A stretch of 64,000 nt of DNA from Staphylococcus aureus (GTDB lineage Bacteria; Bacillota; Bacilli; Staphylococcales; Staphylococcaceae): assembly GCF_001027105.1 (NCBI RefSeq), contig NZ_CP011526.1, positions 1,116,001 to 1,180,000 on the forward strand. Reading direction: 5' to 3'. The notes beneath the pieces are model-generated. The model had not been told where the DNA came from. It was given only the letters and a program-made list of their open reading frames with translations, and searched no databases. Position numbers and translations under genes: made by a program. Positions 11,462-20,296 of the stretch are shown here, piece after piece. Position 1 is the first letter of the stretch. Each line of letters starts with the position of its first letter.

Positions 11462-13228
11462 ATGGCAGAGAAACATCTTATTGTTGTCGGAGGTGGCCTA
11501 GCGGGCTTAATGTCAACAATTAAAGCGGCAGAAAAAGGTGCACATGTAGATTTGTTCTCAGTTGTACCAGTAAAGCGTTCGCACTCTGTTTGTGCCCAAG
11601 GTGGCATTAATGGTGCGGTCAATACTAAAGGGGAAGGCGATTCTCCTTGGATTCACTTTGATGATACAGTGTATGGTGGCGATTTCCTTGCAAACCAACC
11701 ACCTGTTAAAGCGATGACAGAGGCAGCACCTAAAATTATTCATTTATTAGACCGTATGGGCGTAATGTTCAATAGAACAAATGAAGGTCTATTAGATTTT
11801 AGACGTTTCGGTGGTACATTACATCACAGAACAGCATATGCAGGGGCAACAACTGGACAACAATTATTATATGCATTGGATGAACAAGTTCGTGCATATG
11901 AAGTAGATGGATTAGTTACGAAGTATGAAGGATGGGAATTCCTTGGCATAGTTAAAGGTGACGATGATAGTGCAAGAGGTATCGTTGCACAAAATATGAC
12001 AACTGCTGAGATTGAAACATTTGGTTCAGATGCAGTTATTATGGCAACGGGTGGCCCTGGTATTATTTTCGGTAAAACAACAAACTCAATGATTAATACA
12101 GGATCAGCGGCTTCCATTGTTTACCAACAAGGCGCTATTTATGCTAATGGTGAGTTCATTCAAATTCATCCTACTGCAATCCCTGGTGATGATAAACTGC
12201 GACTAATGAGTGAATCAGCACGTGGTGAAGGTGGACGAATTTGGACATATAAAGATGGTAAGCCTTGGTACTTCTTAGAAGAGAAATATCCTGATTATGG
12301 TAACTTAGTACCTCGTGATATCGCAACGCGTGAAATTTTCGATGTATGTATTAACCAAAAATTAGGTATAAATGGCGAAAACATGGTATATCTTGATTTG
12401 TCACATAAAGATCCACATGAGTTAGATGTAAAACTAGGTGGTATCATTGAGATTTATGAAAAATTCACTGGTGATGACCCACGCAAAGTACCAATGAAGA
12501 TTTTCCCAGCTGTTCACTATTCAATGGGTGGTCTATATGTAGATTATGATCAAATGACAAATATTAAAGGGTTATTTGCAGCTGGAGAATGTGACTTCTC
12601 TCAACATGGTGGTAACCGCTTAGGTGCCAATTCATTGTTATCAGCGATTTATGGTGGTACAGTAGCAGGTCCAAACGCGATTGATTATATTTCAAATATT
12701 GATCGATCATATACTGATATGGACGAAAGTATTTTTGAAAAGCGTAAAGCTGAAGAGCAAGAACGTTTTGATAAATTATTAGCTATGCGCGGTACAGAAA
12801 ATGCATATAAATTACACCGTGAACTTGGTGAAATTATGACAGCAAATGTAACTGTTGTTCGTGAAAATGAAAAACTGTTAGAAACAGATAAAAAGATTGT
12901 TGAATTGATGAAACGTTATGAAGATATTGATATGGAAGATACTCAAACTTGGAGTAACCAAGCGGTATTCTTTACCCGTCAACTATGGAACATGTTAGTA
13001 CTTGCACGTGTTATTACGATTGGTGCATATAACCGTAACGAATCACGCGGTGCCCATTATAAACCAGAATTCCCAGAGCGTAATGATGAAGAGTGGTTAA
13101 AAACGACAATGGCCTCATTCCAAGGCGCATTTGAAAAACCGCAGTTTACTTATGATGACGTCGATGTGAGTTTAATACCACCTCGTAAACGTGATTACAC
13201 AAGTAAGTCTAAAGGGGGTAAAAAATAA
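11462..13228 (+). CDS. sdhA: succinate dehydrogenase flavoprotein subunit
   Basis: 588-residue FAD-containing catalytic subunit that oxidises succinate to fumarate in the TCA cycle. The N-terminal dinucleotide-binding motif VVGGGLAGLMS is at residues 8-18. The covalent-FAD region HSVCAQGGINGA and the active-site segments IQIHPTAIPG and SESARGEGGRIW are present, as is the conserved GGNRLGANSLL near the C-terminal third. Its stop overlaps the sdhB start by one base (TAATG), which couples translation. Confidence 0.96.
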   Translation: MAEKHLIVVGGGLAGLMSTIKAAEKGAHVDLFSVVPVKRSHSVCAQGGINGAVNTKGEGDSPWIHFDDTVYGGDFLANQPPVKAMTEAAPKIIHLLDRMGVMFNRTNEGLLDFRRFGGTLHHRTAYAGATTGQQLLYALDEQVRAYEVDGLVTKYEGWEFLGIVKGDDDSARGIVAQNMTTAEIETFGSDAVIMATGGPGIIFGKTTNSMINTGSAASIVYQQGAIYANGEFIQIHPTAIPGDDKLRLMSESARGEGGRIWTYKDGKPWYFLEEKYPDYGNLVPRDIATREIFDVCINQKLGINGENMVYLDLSHKDPHELDVKLGGIIEIYEKFTGDDPRKVPMKIFPAVHYSMGGLYVDYDQMTNIKGLFAAGECDFSQHGGNRLGANSLLSAIYGGTVAGPNAIDYISNIDRSYTDMDESIFEKRKAEEQERFDKLLAMRGTENAYKLHRELGEIMTANVTVVRENEKLLETDKKIVELMKRYEDIDMEDTQTWSNQAVFFTRQLWNMLVLARVITIGAYNRNESRGAHYKPEFPERNDEEWLKTTMASFQGAFEKPQFTYDDVDVSLIPPRKRDYTSKSKGGKK

Positions 13229-14043
13229 TGACTGAACAATCAGTGAAAAACACTCCACAACATGAAACACAATCTAAACCGAAACAAAAAACAGTAAAAT
13301 TAATTATTAAACGACAAGATACAAGTGATTCTAAGCCTTATGAAGAAACATTTGAAATTCCATATCGTGAAAATTTAAACGTCATTGCTTGTTTAATGGA
13401 AATTAGACGTAACCCAGTTAATATTAAAGGTGAAAAAACAACACCTGTTGTCTGGGATATGAACTGCTTAGAAGAAGTATGTGGAGCATGTTCTATGGTT
13501 ATCAATGGTCGTGCAAGACAATCTTGTTCTGCGATTGTTGATCAATTAGAACAACCTATTCGTTTAGAGCCAATGAATACTTTCCCAGTTATCCGTGACT
13601 TACAAGTTGATCGTTCTAGAATGTTCGATAACTTAAAACGTATGAAAGCATGGATCCCAATTGATGGAACGTATGATTTAGGTCCGGGACCACGTATGCC
13701 AGAGAAAAAACGTCAAACAGCTTATGAATTATCTAAATGTATGACATGTGGTGTATGTTTAGAGGTTTGTCCTAATGTTACTGAAAATAATAAATTCGTT
13801 GGTGCACAAGCAATCTCGCAAGTTCGTTTGTTTAATTTGCACCCAACAGGATCTATGACTAAAGATGAACGTTTAAATGCATTAATGGGTACTGGTGGCT
13901 TACAGCAGTGTGGTAATTCACAAAACTGTGTTAATGCTTGCCCTAAAGGTATTCCATTAACAACATCCATTGCAGCAATGAACAGAGAAACAACATTCCA
14001 CATGTTTAAATCATTCTTTGGTTCAGACCATGAAGTAGAATAA
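13228..14043 (+). CDS. sdhB: succinate dehydrogenase iron-sulfur subunit
   Basis: 271-residue electron-transfer subunit of complex II. All three cluster motifs are visible: a 2Fe-2S site (CLEEVCGACSMVINGRARQSC), a 4Fe-4S site (CMTCGVCLEVCP) and a 3Fe-4S-type site (CGNSQNCVNACPKG). The start overlaps the sdhA stop. The N-terminal 25 residues are an unusually Lys/Gln-rich extension ahead of the ferredoxin fold. Last gene of the operon. Confidence 0.96.
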   Translation: MTEQSVKNTPQHETQSKPKQKTVKLIIKRQDTSDSKPYEETFEIPYRENLNVIACLMEIRRNPVNIKGEKTTPVVWDMNCLEEVCGACSMVINGRARQSCSAIVDQLEQPIRLEPMNTFPVIRDLQVDRSRMFDNLKRMKAWIPIDGTYDLGPGPRMPEKKRQTAYELSKCMTCGVCLEVCPNVTENNKFVGAQAISQVRLFNLHPTGSMTKDERLNALMGTGGLQQCGNSQNCVNACPKGIPLTTSIAAMNRETTFHMFKSFFGSDHEVE

Positions 14044-14048
14044 AAATT

Positions 14049-14133
14049 AATCCCTTTTGAGTTAAAATGTTATGTTCCTTTCAAAATTAAATTGAATGGA
14101 GATACACAATAACTTGGAAGGGATTTTTTTAAT
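14049..14133 (+). terminator. probable terminator of sdhCAB
   Basis: AATCCCTT pairs with AAGGGATT across a long loop; the second arm runs into a seven-T tract. The large loop lowers confidence. Confidence 0.5.
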
Positions 14134-14278
14134 AAGCAGATTACATGACAATATGATAGTGGGCTGATTTAAAATAAATATTATAATGACAAAAATGGTA
14201 AACACAGTGCATAATACTAAAATCCAATGCTTAGTTATGATAAACTAAAAATTAAATTAAAAGTAAGGATGACCGAAT

Positions 14279-15079
14279 ATGAATAAACCAATAGGTGTAA
14301 TAGACTCTGGTGTCGGAGGTTTGACAGTAGCTAAAGAAATTATGCGTCAGTTGCCAAATGAGACGATTTATTACTTAGGTGATATTGGACGATGTCCATA
14401 TGGGCCAAGACCAGGAGAACAAGTAAAACAATATACAGTTGAAATCGCTCGTAAATTAATGGAATTTGATATAAAAATGCTCGTGATTGCTTGTAATACA
14501 GCAACTGCTGTAGCTTTAGAATATTTACAAAAGACCTTATCAATCCCAGTGATTGGCGTAATTGAACCAGGTGCTAGAACAGCAATAATGACTACTAGAA
14601 ATCAAAATGTATTAGTACTAGGAACGGAAGGCACAATTAAATCTGAAGCATATCGTACGCATATTAAACGTATCAATCCACATGTAGAGGTACATGGCGT
14701 TGCCTGTCCAGGTTTTGTGCCACTTGTAGAACAAATGAGATATAGTGATCCAACAATTACAAGCATTGTCATTCATCAAACACTGAAACGTTGGCGTAAT
14801 AGTGAGTCTGATACTGTCATTTTAGGATGTACCCACTATCCATTGCTCTATAAACCTATCTATGATTATTTTGGTGGTAAAAAGACAGTGATTTCGTCTG
14901 GATTAGAAACGGCTCGTGAAGTTAGTGCATTGCTAACATTTAGTAATGAACATGCAAGTTATACTGAACATCCAGATCATCGATTTTTTGCAACAGGTGA
15001 TCCTACTCACATTACTAACATTATCAAAGAGTGGTTAAATTTATCTGTCAATGTGGAACGTATATCAGTGAATGACTAG
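14279..15079 (+). CDS. murI: glutamate racemase
   Basis: 266-residue cytosolic enzyme that converts L- to D-glutamate for peptidoglycan stem peptides. The two catalytic cysteines are seen in VIACNTATA (near residue 72) and LGCTHYPLL (near 185), and the N-terminal [13 protein letters not shown] motif is intact. Followed after 11 bases by rdgB and then a phosphodiesterase gene, a conserved staphylococcal order. Confidence 0.96.
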
Positions 15080-15090
15080 GAGGATTTTTA

Positions 15091-15678
15091 ATGAAAGAGA
15101 TTGTTATTGCATCGAATAATCAAGGGAAAATAAATGACTTTAAAGTAATATTTCCAGATTACCACGTAATAGGTATTTCAGAACTAATACCAGATTTTGA
15201 TGTGGAAGAAACAGGATCAACATTTGAAGAAAATGCTATATTAAAATCAGAAGCTGCTGCAAAAGCATTGAATAAAACGGTCATAGCTGATGACAGTGGA
15301 CTAGAAGTTTTTGCATTAAATGGTGAGCCAGGTATATACTCTGCACGTTATGCTGGTGAAAATAAAAGCGATGAAGCAAATATTGAAAAATTATTAAATA
15401 AGCTTGGTAATACAACTGATCGTCGTGCGCAATTTGTTTGTGTCATAAGTATGAGTGGCCCTGATATGGAAACAAAAGTATTTAAAGGTACTGTTTCAGG
15501 TGAAATTGCAGATGGAAAATATGGCGAAAATGGTTTCGGATATGATCCGATATTTTATGTACCGAAATTAGATAAAACCATGGCTCAACTTTCAAAAGAA
15601 CAAAAAGGGCAAATTAGTCATAGACGAAATGCGATTAATTTACTTCAAGCTTTTCTTGAAGGTGATAAAAATGTCTAA
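15091..15678 (+). CDS. rdgB: non-canonical purine NTP pyrophosphatase (RdgB/HAM1)
   Basis: 195-residue house-cleaning enzyme that hydrolyses dITP, XTP and similar nucleotides to monophosphates to keep them out of DNA. Motifs: IASNNQGKINDFK at the N terminus, FEENAILKS, the catalytic ADDSGLEV, and the C-terminal SHRRNA. AGGAGGATTTTT precedes the ATG. The 3' end overlaps the next gene by eight bases. Confidence 0.95.
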   Translation: MKEIVIASNNQGKINDFKVIFPDYHVIGISELIPDFDVEETGSTFEENAILKSEAAAKALNKTVIADDSGLEVFALNGEPGIYSARYAGENKSDEANIEKLLNKLGNTTDRRAQFVCVISMSGPDMETKVFKGTVSGEIADGKYGENGFGYDPIFYVPKLDKTMAQLSKEQKGQISHRRNAINLLQAFLEGDKNV

Positions 15679-16174
15679 ATGGATTATTGTGAGTGATAAC
15701 CATACTGAATCAGGCGTTTTATATCAAATTTATGAAATGCACCCAGATGCAGATGTATATTTACATTTAGGAGATTCAGAATTCGCGTATGATGATACGG
15801 AACTTAGCTTATTTAATAGAGTAAAAGGCAATTGTGATTTTTACCCAGAATTTGAAAATGAAGCGGTCGCAAAATATAATGACGTGAAAGCATTTTATAC
15901 TCATGGACATTTATATCAAGTCAATCGAACAAGAGATTTATTAGCTGAAAAAGGACTTGAATTAGGTTGTTTGTTTGCATTTTATGGACATACACATGTG
16001 GCAAAATATGAGTATATTAATGGTGTTCATGTTATTAATCCTGGAAGTATATCTCAATCTAGAAGTTCAATGGAAGAAACATATGCTGAAGTTATTATTG
16101 ATGATCAAACTTTACATGGCACCATCAATTTCAAAAATCGACATCACGAAACAATCAGTCATACTACTTTTTAA
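15671..16174 (+). CDS. YfcE/MJ0936-type metallophosphoesterase
   Basis: 167-residue calcineurin-like phosphodiesterase. Metal-binding motifs are visible: VSDNHTES, HLGDSE, KGNCD, YTHGHLY and GHTHVA. Family members act on small phosphodiesters; the natural substrate is not determined from sequence. The ATG at 15671 is preferred because GAAGGTGAT precedes it, and a longer reading would start deep within rdgB. Translationally coupled to rdgB by an eight-base overlap. Confidence 0.88.
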   Translation: MSKWIIVSDNHTESGVLYQIYEMHPDADVYLHLGDSEFAYDDTELSLFNRVKGNCDFYPEFENEAVAKYNDVKAFYTHGHLYQVNRTRDLLAEKGLELGCLFAFYGHTHVAKYEYINGVHVINPGSISQSRSSMEETYAEVIIDDQTLHGTINFKNRHHETISHTTF

Positions 16175-16574
16175 ATAGAAGTAGCTATGGCTTTTTTTAG
16201 TTTATAGACTGATTTAACTAGGAGGTCGTGTCATGAATGTTTGTTTAAAAGTATTTCTGACAATTTTATAAGATAATTGGAATGAATAACACATTTATGT
16301 TATGAAAAGAATTGTAATTTTGGAGAATGTGATTGTTGATAACCCTATATGGTTGAATCATGTTGATTATTTGGTTAAAAGTGTATTATTAAAAAGTATA
16401 AAATTAAGATTCCAAGAAGTCAGGAAATTTGAAATTTTAGTTAAAATCATGAATCGTATACATATTTAAAAGGATTTCTAAAGTCATAAATTATATCAAT
16501 AATTTGATGGTTAAAATATGGAGTAGCAAAATTCTTGAAATTCAGAAATGTAGTGACACAAATATTAATGTTTA
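16175..16574. other. long intergenic region upstream of ecb
   Basis: AT-rich gap marking the left edge of the accessory block. It contains a strong AGGAGGT site followed by a 12-codon frame (16233-16271, MNVCLKVFLTIL) and a 55-codon frame (16302-16469) that lacks a ribosome site. Neither is called as a gene. No terminator of good quality follows the phosphodiesterase gene, only a GGCTTTTTTT run near 16190. Confidence 0.4.
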
Positions 16575-16590
16575 GTTAATAAATAGTTAA
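16575..16590 (+). promoter_or_regulatory. SaeR box upstream of ecb
   Basis: GTTAA-TAAATA-GTTAA, an exact match to the SaeR-binding consensus GTTAA-N6-GTTAA, about 73 bases before the ecb start. This fits the known SaeRS control of secreted complement evasion proteins. Confidence 0.8.
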
Positions 16591-16662
16591 TGTAGTTTTT
16601 TGTATCTGTCTATTATTATAAATATATACAAAATAAATATTTGAGGATAGGTGTTATTAATT

Positions 16663-16992
16663 ATGAAAAAGAATTTTATTGGGAAATCAATTTTAAGCAT
16701 AGCTGCTATTAGTTTAACGGTATCAACGTTTGCCGGTGAATCTCATGCACAAACTAAAAACGTTGAAGCTGCTAAAAAATATGATCAGTATCAAACAAAC
16801 TTTAAAAAACAAGTAAATAAAAAAGTTGTGGATGCACAAAAAGCTGTAAACTTTTTCAAACGTACAAGAACTGTTGCAACACACCGTAAAGCACAAAGAG
16901 CTGTTAATTTAATTCATTTCCAACACAGTTATGAAAAGAAAAAATTACAAAGACAAATCGATCTAGTTTTAAAATATAATACTTTAAAATAA
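16663..16992 (+). CDS. ecb: extracellular complement-binding protein Ecb (Ehp)
   Basis: 109-residue secreted protein that binds the C3d part of C3 and blocks convertase activity. A signal peptide (KKNFIGKSILSIAAISLTVS...) ends near SHAQ, giving a mature protein of about 80 residues forming a three-helix bundle. The segment TRTVATHRKAQRAVNLIHF aligns with the C-terminal half of Efb encoded 2.5 kb away ([19 protein letters not shown]), so the two are paralogues. The ATG at 16663 gives the usual length; an upstream in-frame TTG would add four residues. A SaeR box lies upstream. Confidence 0.95.
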   Translation: MKKNFIGKSILSIAAISLTVSTFAGESHAQTKNVEAAKKYDQYQTNFKKQVNKKVVDAQKAVNFFKRTRTVATHRKAQRAVNLIHFQHSYEKKKLQRQIDLVLKYNTLK

Positions 16993-17000
16993 TTGATAGA

Positions 17001-17026
17001 AGCCATGCTATAGAGTGTGGCTTTTT
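17001..17026 (+). terminator. terminator of ecb
   Basis: AGCCA/TGGCT stem with TTTTT after it, beginning nine bases past the stop codon. Confidence 0.65.
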
Positions 17027-17162
17027 GCTATATCCAAAGGTATAATTATTTTATAATATTGTGTTTATTTGAATGGTGAGCTTATTGGGATAAATAATAT
17101 AAATAATTACTTAAAAGTGAATGCAATAGTTGTTTATGTTTTGAACAAGCGAGGTGGCTATT

Positions 17163-17270
17163 GTGAAAAGGAAATCGAATGTATTAACAATCATAAAAAT
17201 TGTAACGGATATAGTGGCAACCGTGTTAATCATACGTGCTTTATTAAACAGTCGTAAAGATGCTAAATAA
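17163..17270 (+). CDS. candidate 35-aa small membrane peptide
   Basis: A 35-codon frame opening at GTG (MKRKSNVLTIIKIVTD...RALLNSRKDAK when read with Met). GAGGTGG lies five bases upstream, a very good ribosome site. The peptide has a basic N terminus, one hydrophobic helix of about 20 residues (LTIIKIVTDIVATVLIIRAL) and a basic tail, the layout of type I toxins or other small membrane peptides, but I recognise no family. It ends just before a strong two-way terminator shared with FLIPr. A different frame of 62 codons covers the same DNA and is rejected. Confidence 0.5.
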   Translation: MKRKSNVLTIIKIVTDIVATVLIIRALLNSRKDAK

Positions 17271-17297
17271 ATTGGAAGTTACTTAAAATAAAAAAGC

Positions 17298-17335
17298 ACG
17301 CCAATACGTTAGCATTGTTTTCTAACGTTTGGCGT
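17298..17335. terminator. bidirectional terminator between the small peptide and FLIPr
   Basis: ACGCCAATACGTTA pairs with TAACGTTTGGCGT with one bulged base. The A-rich run on the left (AAAATAAAAAAGC) gives a U-run for minus-strand transcription, and the stem also closes plus-strand transcripts. Confidence 0.8.
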
Positions 17336-17360
17336 ACAACTATTTAATTCAGTATGTTTT

Positions 17361-17762
17361 TTAATACCAAGTAATCGAGTCGATTTCACCGTTTTTAACA
17401 ACTTTAATATTTTTTCTGTTCTCTTCTAAAGGACGAGTTAAGTCAAAAGTATAGTAATCTCTAGGACCACCATCTTTAATTCTGACAACTGCTTTCTTCA
17501 CATCACCTTGGCTTAATTTTTTAACAATAAGGTACAGATCATTAACAGTTTCAGCTTTGTAAGGAGTTAGATTTTTATCAGACTCTTTCATTAACTTATC
17601 AATACGTTCATCGTCCTTTTTAGCTTGATCTGCTAAATTTTTTGCGATTTCTAAACCTTTCCATTCATAACTAAAGAAAGCTTTAGCATCATTAGTTTGA
17701 GTTAAAAGACCTGCAGCGATTACTGTAGATGCGATAATAGTTTTTGTGATATTTTTTTTCAT
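17361..17762 (-). CDS. flr: formyl peptide receptor-like 1 inhibitory protein (FLIPr or FLIPr-like)
   Basis: 133-residue secreted inhibitor of neutrophil formyl peptide receptors that also interferes with Fc gamma receptors. The signal peptide ([19 protein letters not shown]...NDAKA) is followed by the mature start [14 protein letters not shown], the receptor-active N terminus. The remainder is charged and beta-rich, as in the related CHIPS/SSL C-terminal fold. FLIPr and FLIPr-like are close variants at this locus and I cannot separate them by eye. GGGAGAA precedes the ATG, and a SaeR box lies about 85 bases upstream. Confidence 0.9.
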
Positions 17763-17845
17763 AATAAGTTCTCCCTGTAAAATAAATTTGTACTTACTAA
17801 TGCGAGTACACTGCTATTTTACAAACGGTTTCATACATTTACCAG

Positions 17846-17861
17846 TTAACACTTCATTAAT
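17846..17861 (-). promoter_or_regulatory. SaeR box upstream of FLIPr
   Basis: On the minus strand ATTAA-TGAAGT-GTTAA, one mismatch from GTTAA-N6-GTTAA, correctly oriented towards the FLIPr gene. Confidence 0.65.
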
Positions 17862-18433
17862 TAAAATTAAGTGCAAATTAATAAGGTTTAATGCAATCGA
17901 AAAAGAATAATGATGAATTTGATGGTATTATTTTTATTTGAGGTATTATTGAATTTGTTGATAGTATAATAATAGTAGTAAACGTCACTCAACTATGATT
18001 GAATAATTTTTATTGCTAAAACGATATTTACATTTCTCTACATTTTGTTTGCTAAGTTGGATAGACAAACACTCCAAATTGTTATACATATAGCTGTTTT
18101 GATATATATTTTTTATAAAACAAAGAAATGATTCATAGTAGAGAAGTAATTAATATGTATAATTTTACTTATAAAGAAATAAGAGATATATTCTAATTAT
18201 GGTTGATATGTTATGATTAATATATAAGTTAAAAATTATACTATTTAATTGAATTATGCATTTTCGAAGTAAACATAATTCAACACTTACATTTTTAAAT
18301 AGATAAAATAGTGTAAAATCACGTGCCAAGATTACTATAGAGTAGGCATTGAGTATTATTGGCAATCACTTAAGTGATTGTTATTTTTCGTGGTCAATAA
18401 TAAAGATATAAATAAATATATTGAGGTCAAACG
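17862..18433. other. intergenic region between FLIPr and the broken membrane-protein gene
   Basis: AT-rich region of about 570 bases. It holds the distal FLIPr promoter region and a lone terminator-like hairpin at 18363-18387. A 66-codon minus-strand frame at 18165-18365 has no ribosome site or recognisable sequence and is not called. Confidence 0.4.
18363..18387 (+). terminator. orphan terminator-like hairpin
   Basis: CAATCACTTAAGTGATTG is a perfect 18-base palindrome followed by TTATTTTT. No called gene on the plus strand ends just before it, so it may close an unannotated short transcript. Confidence 0.55.
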
Positions 18434-18940
18434 ATGATAATTAAAATTTTAACAATTCTATTACTACTTTGTATATTGAGCTATTTGGTTACAAATAGAA
18501 AGAAGCCTTTTCTGTTCTTAAAGACACTCTTTATGGGTGTGGTATTTATCTTTATAGGATATATTTCACTGGCAATATCTGCCGTAATTATTTATGGTAT
18601 TATTCAATTTATCACAATTGATTTTGGTAGTTTTTTCTTAATGGGTATTATATTGATCTTGATTTCAAGTATATTCCAATTATTTATAGTTAGATTACTT
18701 TTTAGAAAAAAGAATGTCGATTTGACAGAGGTTGTCGTTTTAGAGCATTTAATTCAATAGTTCTTAGTTTACTTTGCGATCTATCAAGCAGTAAATGAAA
18801 AAATGGACATTAATGATATTAATATCGACAATTTCCAATCTGTCTTTTTTGACGTGTCTAATTTGAATTTAGTAATTCTACCAACGTTAATCATTAGCTG
18901 GGTCACAATATTTAACTATAGAATGAGAAGTTACAAATAA
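18434..18940 (+). pseudogene. small integral membrane protein interrupted by an in-frame amber codon
   Basis: A frame with a GAGGTC ribosome site and ATG at 18434 encodes 108 residues with three strongly hydrophobic segments, then meets TAG at 18758-18760. The same frame then continues without further stops for 59 codons to TAA at 18938. It reads FLVYFAIYQAVNEKM and, near the end, NLNLVILPTLIISWVTIFNYRMRSYK, including a fourth hydrophobic segment. A perfect terminator follows. This looks like a 167-residue, four-helix membrane protein cut by a nonsense mutation. I recognise no family. A truncated 108-residue product is still possible. Confidence 0.65.
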
Positions 18941-18961
18941 AATCTATGAGATTATACCTTC

Positions 18962-18991
18962 AGACACCAACATTCAAATGGTGTCTTTTTT
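18962..18991 (+). terminator. terminator after the broken membrane-protein gene
   Basis: AGACACCA/TGGTGTCT perfect stem followed by TTTTTT. Its place just after the downstream TAA at 18940, not after the internal TAG, supports the full 507-base unit as the original gene. Confidence 0.85.
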
Positions 18992-19117
18992 GTTGTGTGG
19001 TTTTATTTTTGAAATTCGAAAAAGTAGAGGCATGAATTTTTTGACTAGTGTATAAGTGCTGATGAGTCACAAGATAGATAGCTATATTTTGTCTATATTA
19101 TAAAGTGTTTATAGTTA

Positions 19118-19133
19118 ATTAATAATTAGTTAA
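19118..19133 (+). promoter_or_regulatory. SaeR box upstream of efb
   Basis: ATTAA-TAATTA-GTTAA, one mismatch from the GTTAA-N6-GTTAA consensus, about 65 bases before the efb start. An additional GTTAA at 19114 overlaps with other spacing. Confidence 0.65.
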
Positions 19134-19198
19134 TTTCAAAAGTTGTATAAATAGGATAACTTAATAAATGTAAGATAATAATTTGGAGGATAATTAAC

Positions 19199-19696
19199 AT
19201 GAAAAATAAATTGATAGCAAAATCTTTATTAACATTAGCGGCAATAGGTATTACTACAACTACAATTGCGTCAACAGCAGATGCGAGCGAAGGATACGGT
19301 CCAAGAGAAAAGAAACCAGTGAGTATTAATCACAATATCGTAGAGTACAATGATGGTACTTTTAAATATCAATCTAGACCAAAATTTAACTCAACACCTA
19401 AATATATTAAATTCAAACATGACTATAATATTTTAGAATTTAACGATGGTACATTCGAATATGGTGCACGTCCACAATTTAATAAACCAGCAGCGAAAAC
19501 TGATGCAACTATTAAAAAAGAACAAAAATTGATTCAAGCTCAAAATCTTGTGAGAGAATTTGAAAAAACACATACTGTCAGTGCACACAGAAAAGCACAA
19601 AAGGCAGTCAACTTAGTTTCGTTTGAATACAAAGTGAAGAAAATGGTCTTACAAGAGCGAATTGATAATGTATTAAAACAAGGATTAGTTAAATAA
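19199..19696 (+). CDS. efb: extracellular fibrinogen-binding protein Efb
   Basis: 165-residue secreted protein that binds fibrinogen through its N-terminal half and complement C3d through its C-terminal half, coating the bacterium and blocking phagocytosis. A signal peptide ends near TADA-SEGYG. Two copies of a fibrinogen-binding repeat are visible: [20 protein letters not shown] and [20 protein letters not shown]. The C-terminal domain (about 101-165) with [19 protein letters not shown] matches Ecb. GGAGGATAATTAAC precedes the ATG. Confidence 0.97.
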
Positions 19697-19773
19697 AACT
19701 TCAATCGTTGCTGTTATCTGGAAATAATTAATTAAATGTTATGTTAATTTTTGTTAATGAAAAAAGTAATCTA

Positions 19774-19789
19774 TTTAATGACAGGTTAA
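19774..19789 (+). promoter_or_regulatory. SaeR-like box upstream of the SCIN homologue
   Basis: TTTAA-TGACAG-GTTAA, one mismatch in the first half-site, about 60 bases before the start codon. A nearby GTTAA-N5-GTTAA (19743-19757) is one base short of the usual spacing. Confidence 0.55.
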
Positions 19790-19849
19790 TGTAATTGTCC
19801 TGAAATTGACTATATACTCAGTAAGTATCAATTTTAAGGAGAGCTTATA

Positions 19850-20200
19850 ATGAAATTTAAAAAATATATATTAACAGGAACATTAGCATTACTTTTATCA
19901 TCAACTGGGATAGCAACTATAGAAGGGAATAAAGCAGATGCAAGTAGTCTGGACAAATATTTAACTGAAAGTCAGTTTCATGATAAACGCATAGCAGAAG
20001 AATTAAGAACTTTACTTAACAAATCGAATGTATATGCATTAGCTGCAGGAAGCTTAAATCCATATTATAAACGTACGATTATGATGAATGAATATAGAGC
20101 TAAAGCGGCACTTAAGAAAAATGATTTCGTATCAATGGCTGATGCTAAAGTTGCATTAGAAAAAATATACAAAGAAATTGATGAAATTATAAATAGATAA
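19850..20200 (+). CDS. staphylococcal complement inhibitor (SCIN family, SCIN-B/SCIN-C type)
   Basis: 116-residue secreted protein. The signal peptide (KFKKYILTGTLALLLSSTGIA...) ends near KADA-SSLDK. The mature part is helical and contains YALAAGSLNPYYKRT, which matches the signature ELATGSLNTYYKRT of SCIN, the inhibitor that freezes C3 convertases. Several SCIN paralogues exist (SCIN-B, SCIN-C, ORF-D) and I cannot decide which this is without alignment. AAGGAGAGC precedes the ATG. It lies directly downstream of efb with its own SaeR-like box. Confidence 0.85.
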   Translation: MKFKKYILTGTLALLLSSTGIATIEGNKADASSLDKYLTESQFHDKRIAEELRTLLNKSNVYALAAGSLNPYYKRTIMMNEYRAKAALKKNDFVSMADAKVALEKIYKEIDEIINR

Positions 20201-20205
20201 TAAAT

Positions 20206-20243
20206 AAAACAGGTTGAGACAAAAAATGGTCTTAACCTGTTTT
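20206..20243 (+). terminator. terminator of the SCIN homologue gene
   Basis: AAAACAGGTT/AACCTGTTTT perfect stem just after the stop codon. Confidence 0.85.
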
Positions 20244-20296
20244 CAATTTGCATATGTGATAAATTCTATATCAAAATGCTTATGTATAATGAATGA

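Noticed and set aside
16302..16469. 55-codon plus-strand frame upstream of ecb
   Set aside because: ATG lacks any ribosome site and no family is recognised; kept only as a note for the gap.
17069..17257. 62-codon frame (MNGELIGINN...) overlapping the 35-aa peptide
   Set aside because: Its composition is unlike a protein, the start has no ribosome site, and the other frame has a strong site and a sensible membrane peptide.
18165..18365. 66-codon minus-strand frame
   Set aside because: Low-complexity Ile/Leu/Asn sequence typical of chance frames in AT-rich DNA; no ribosome site.
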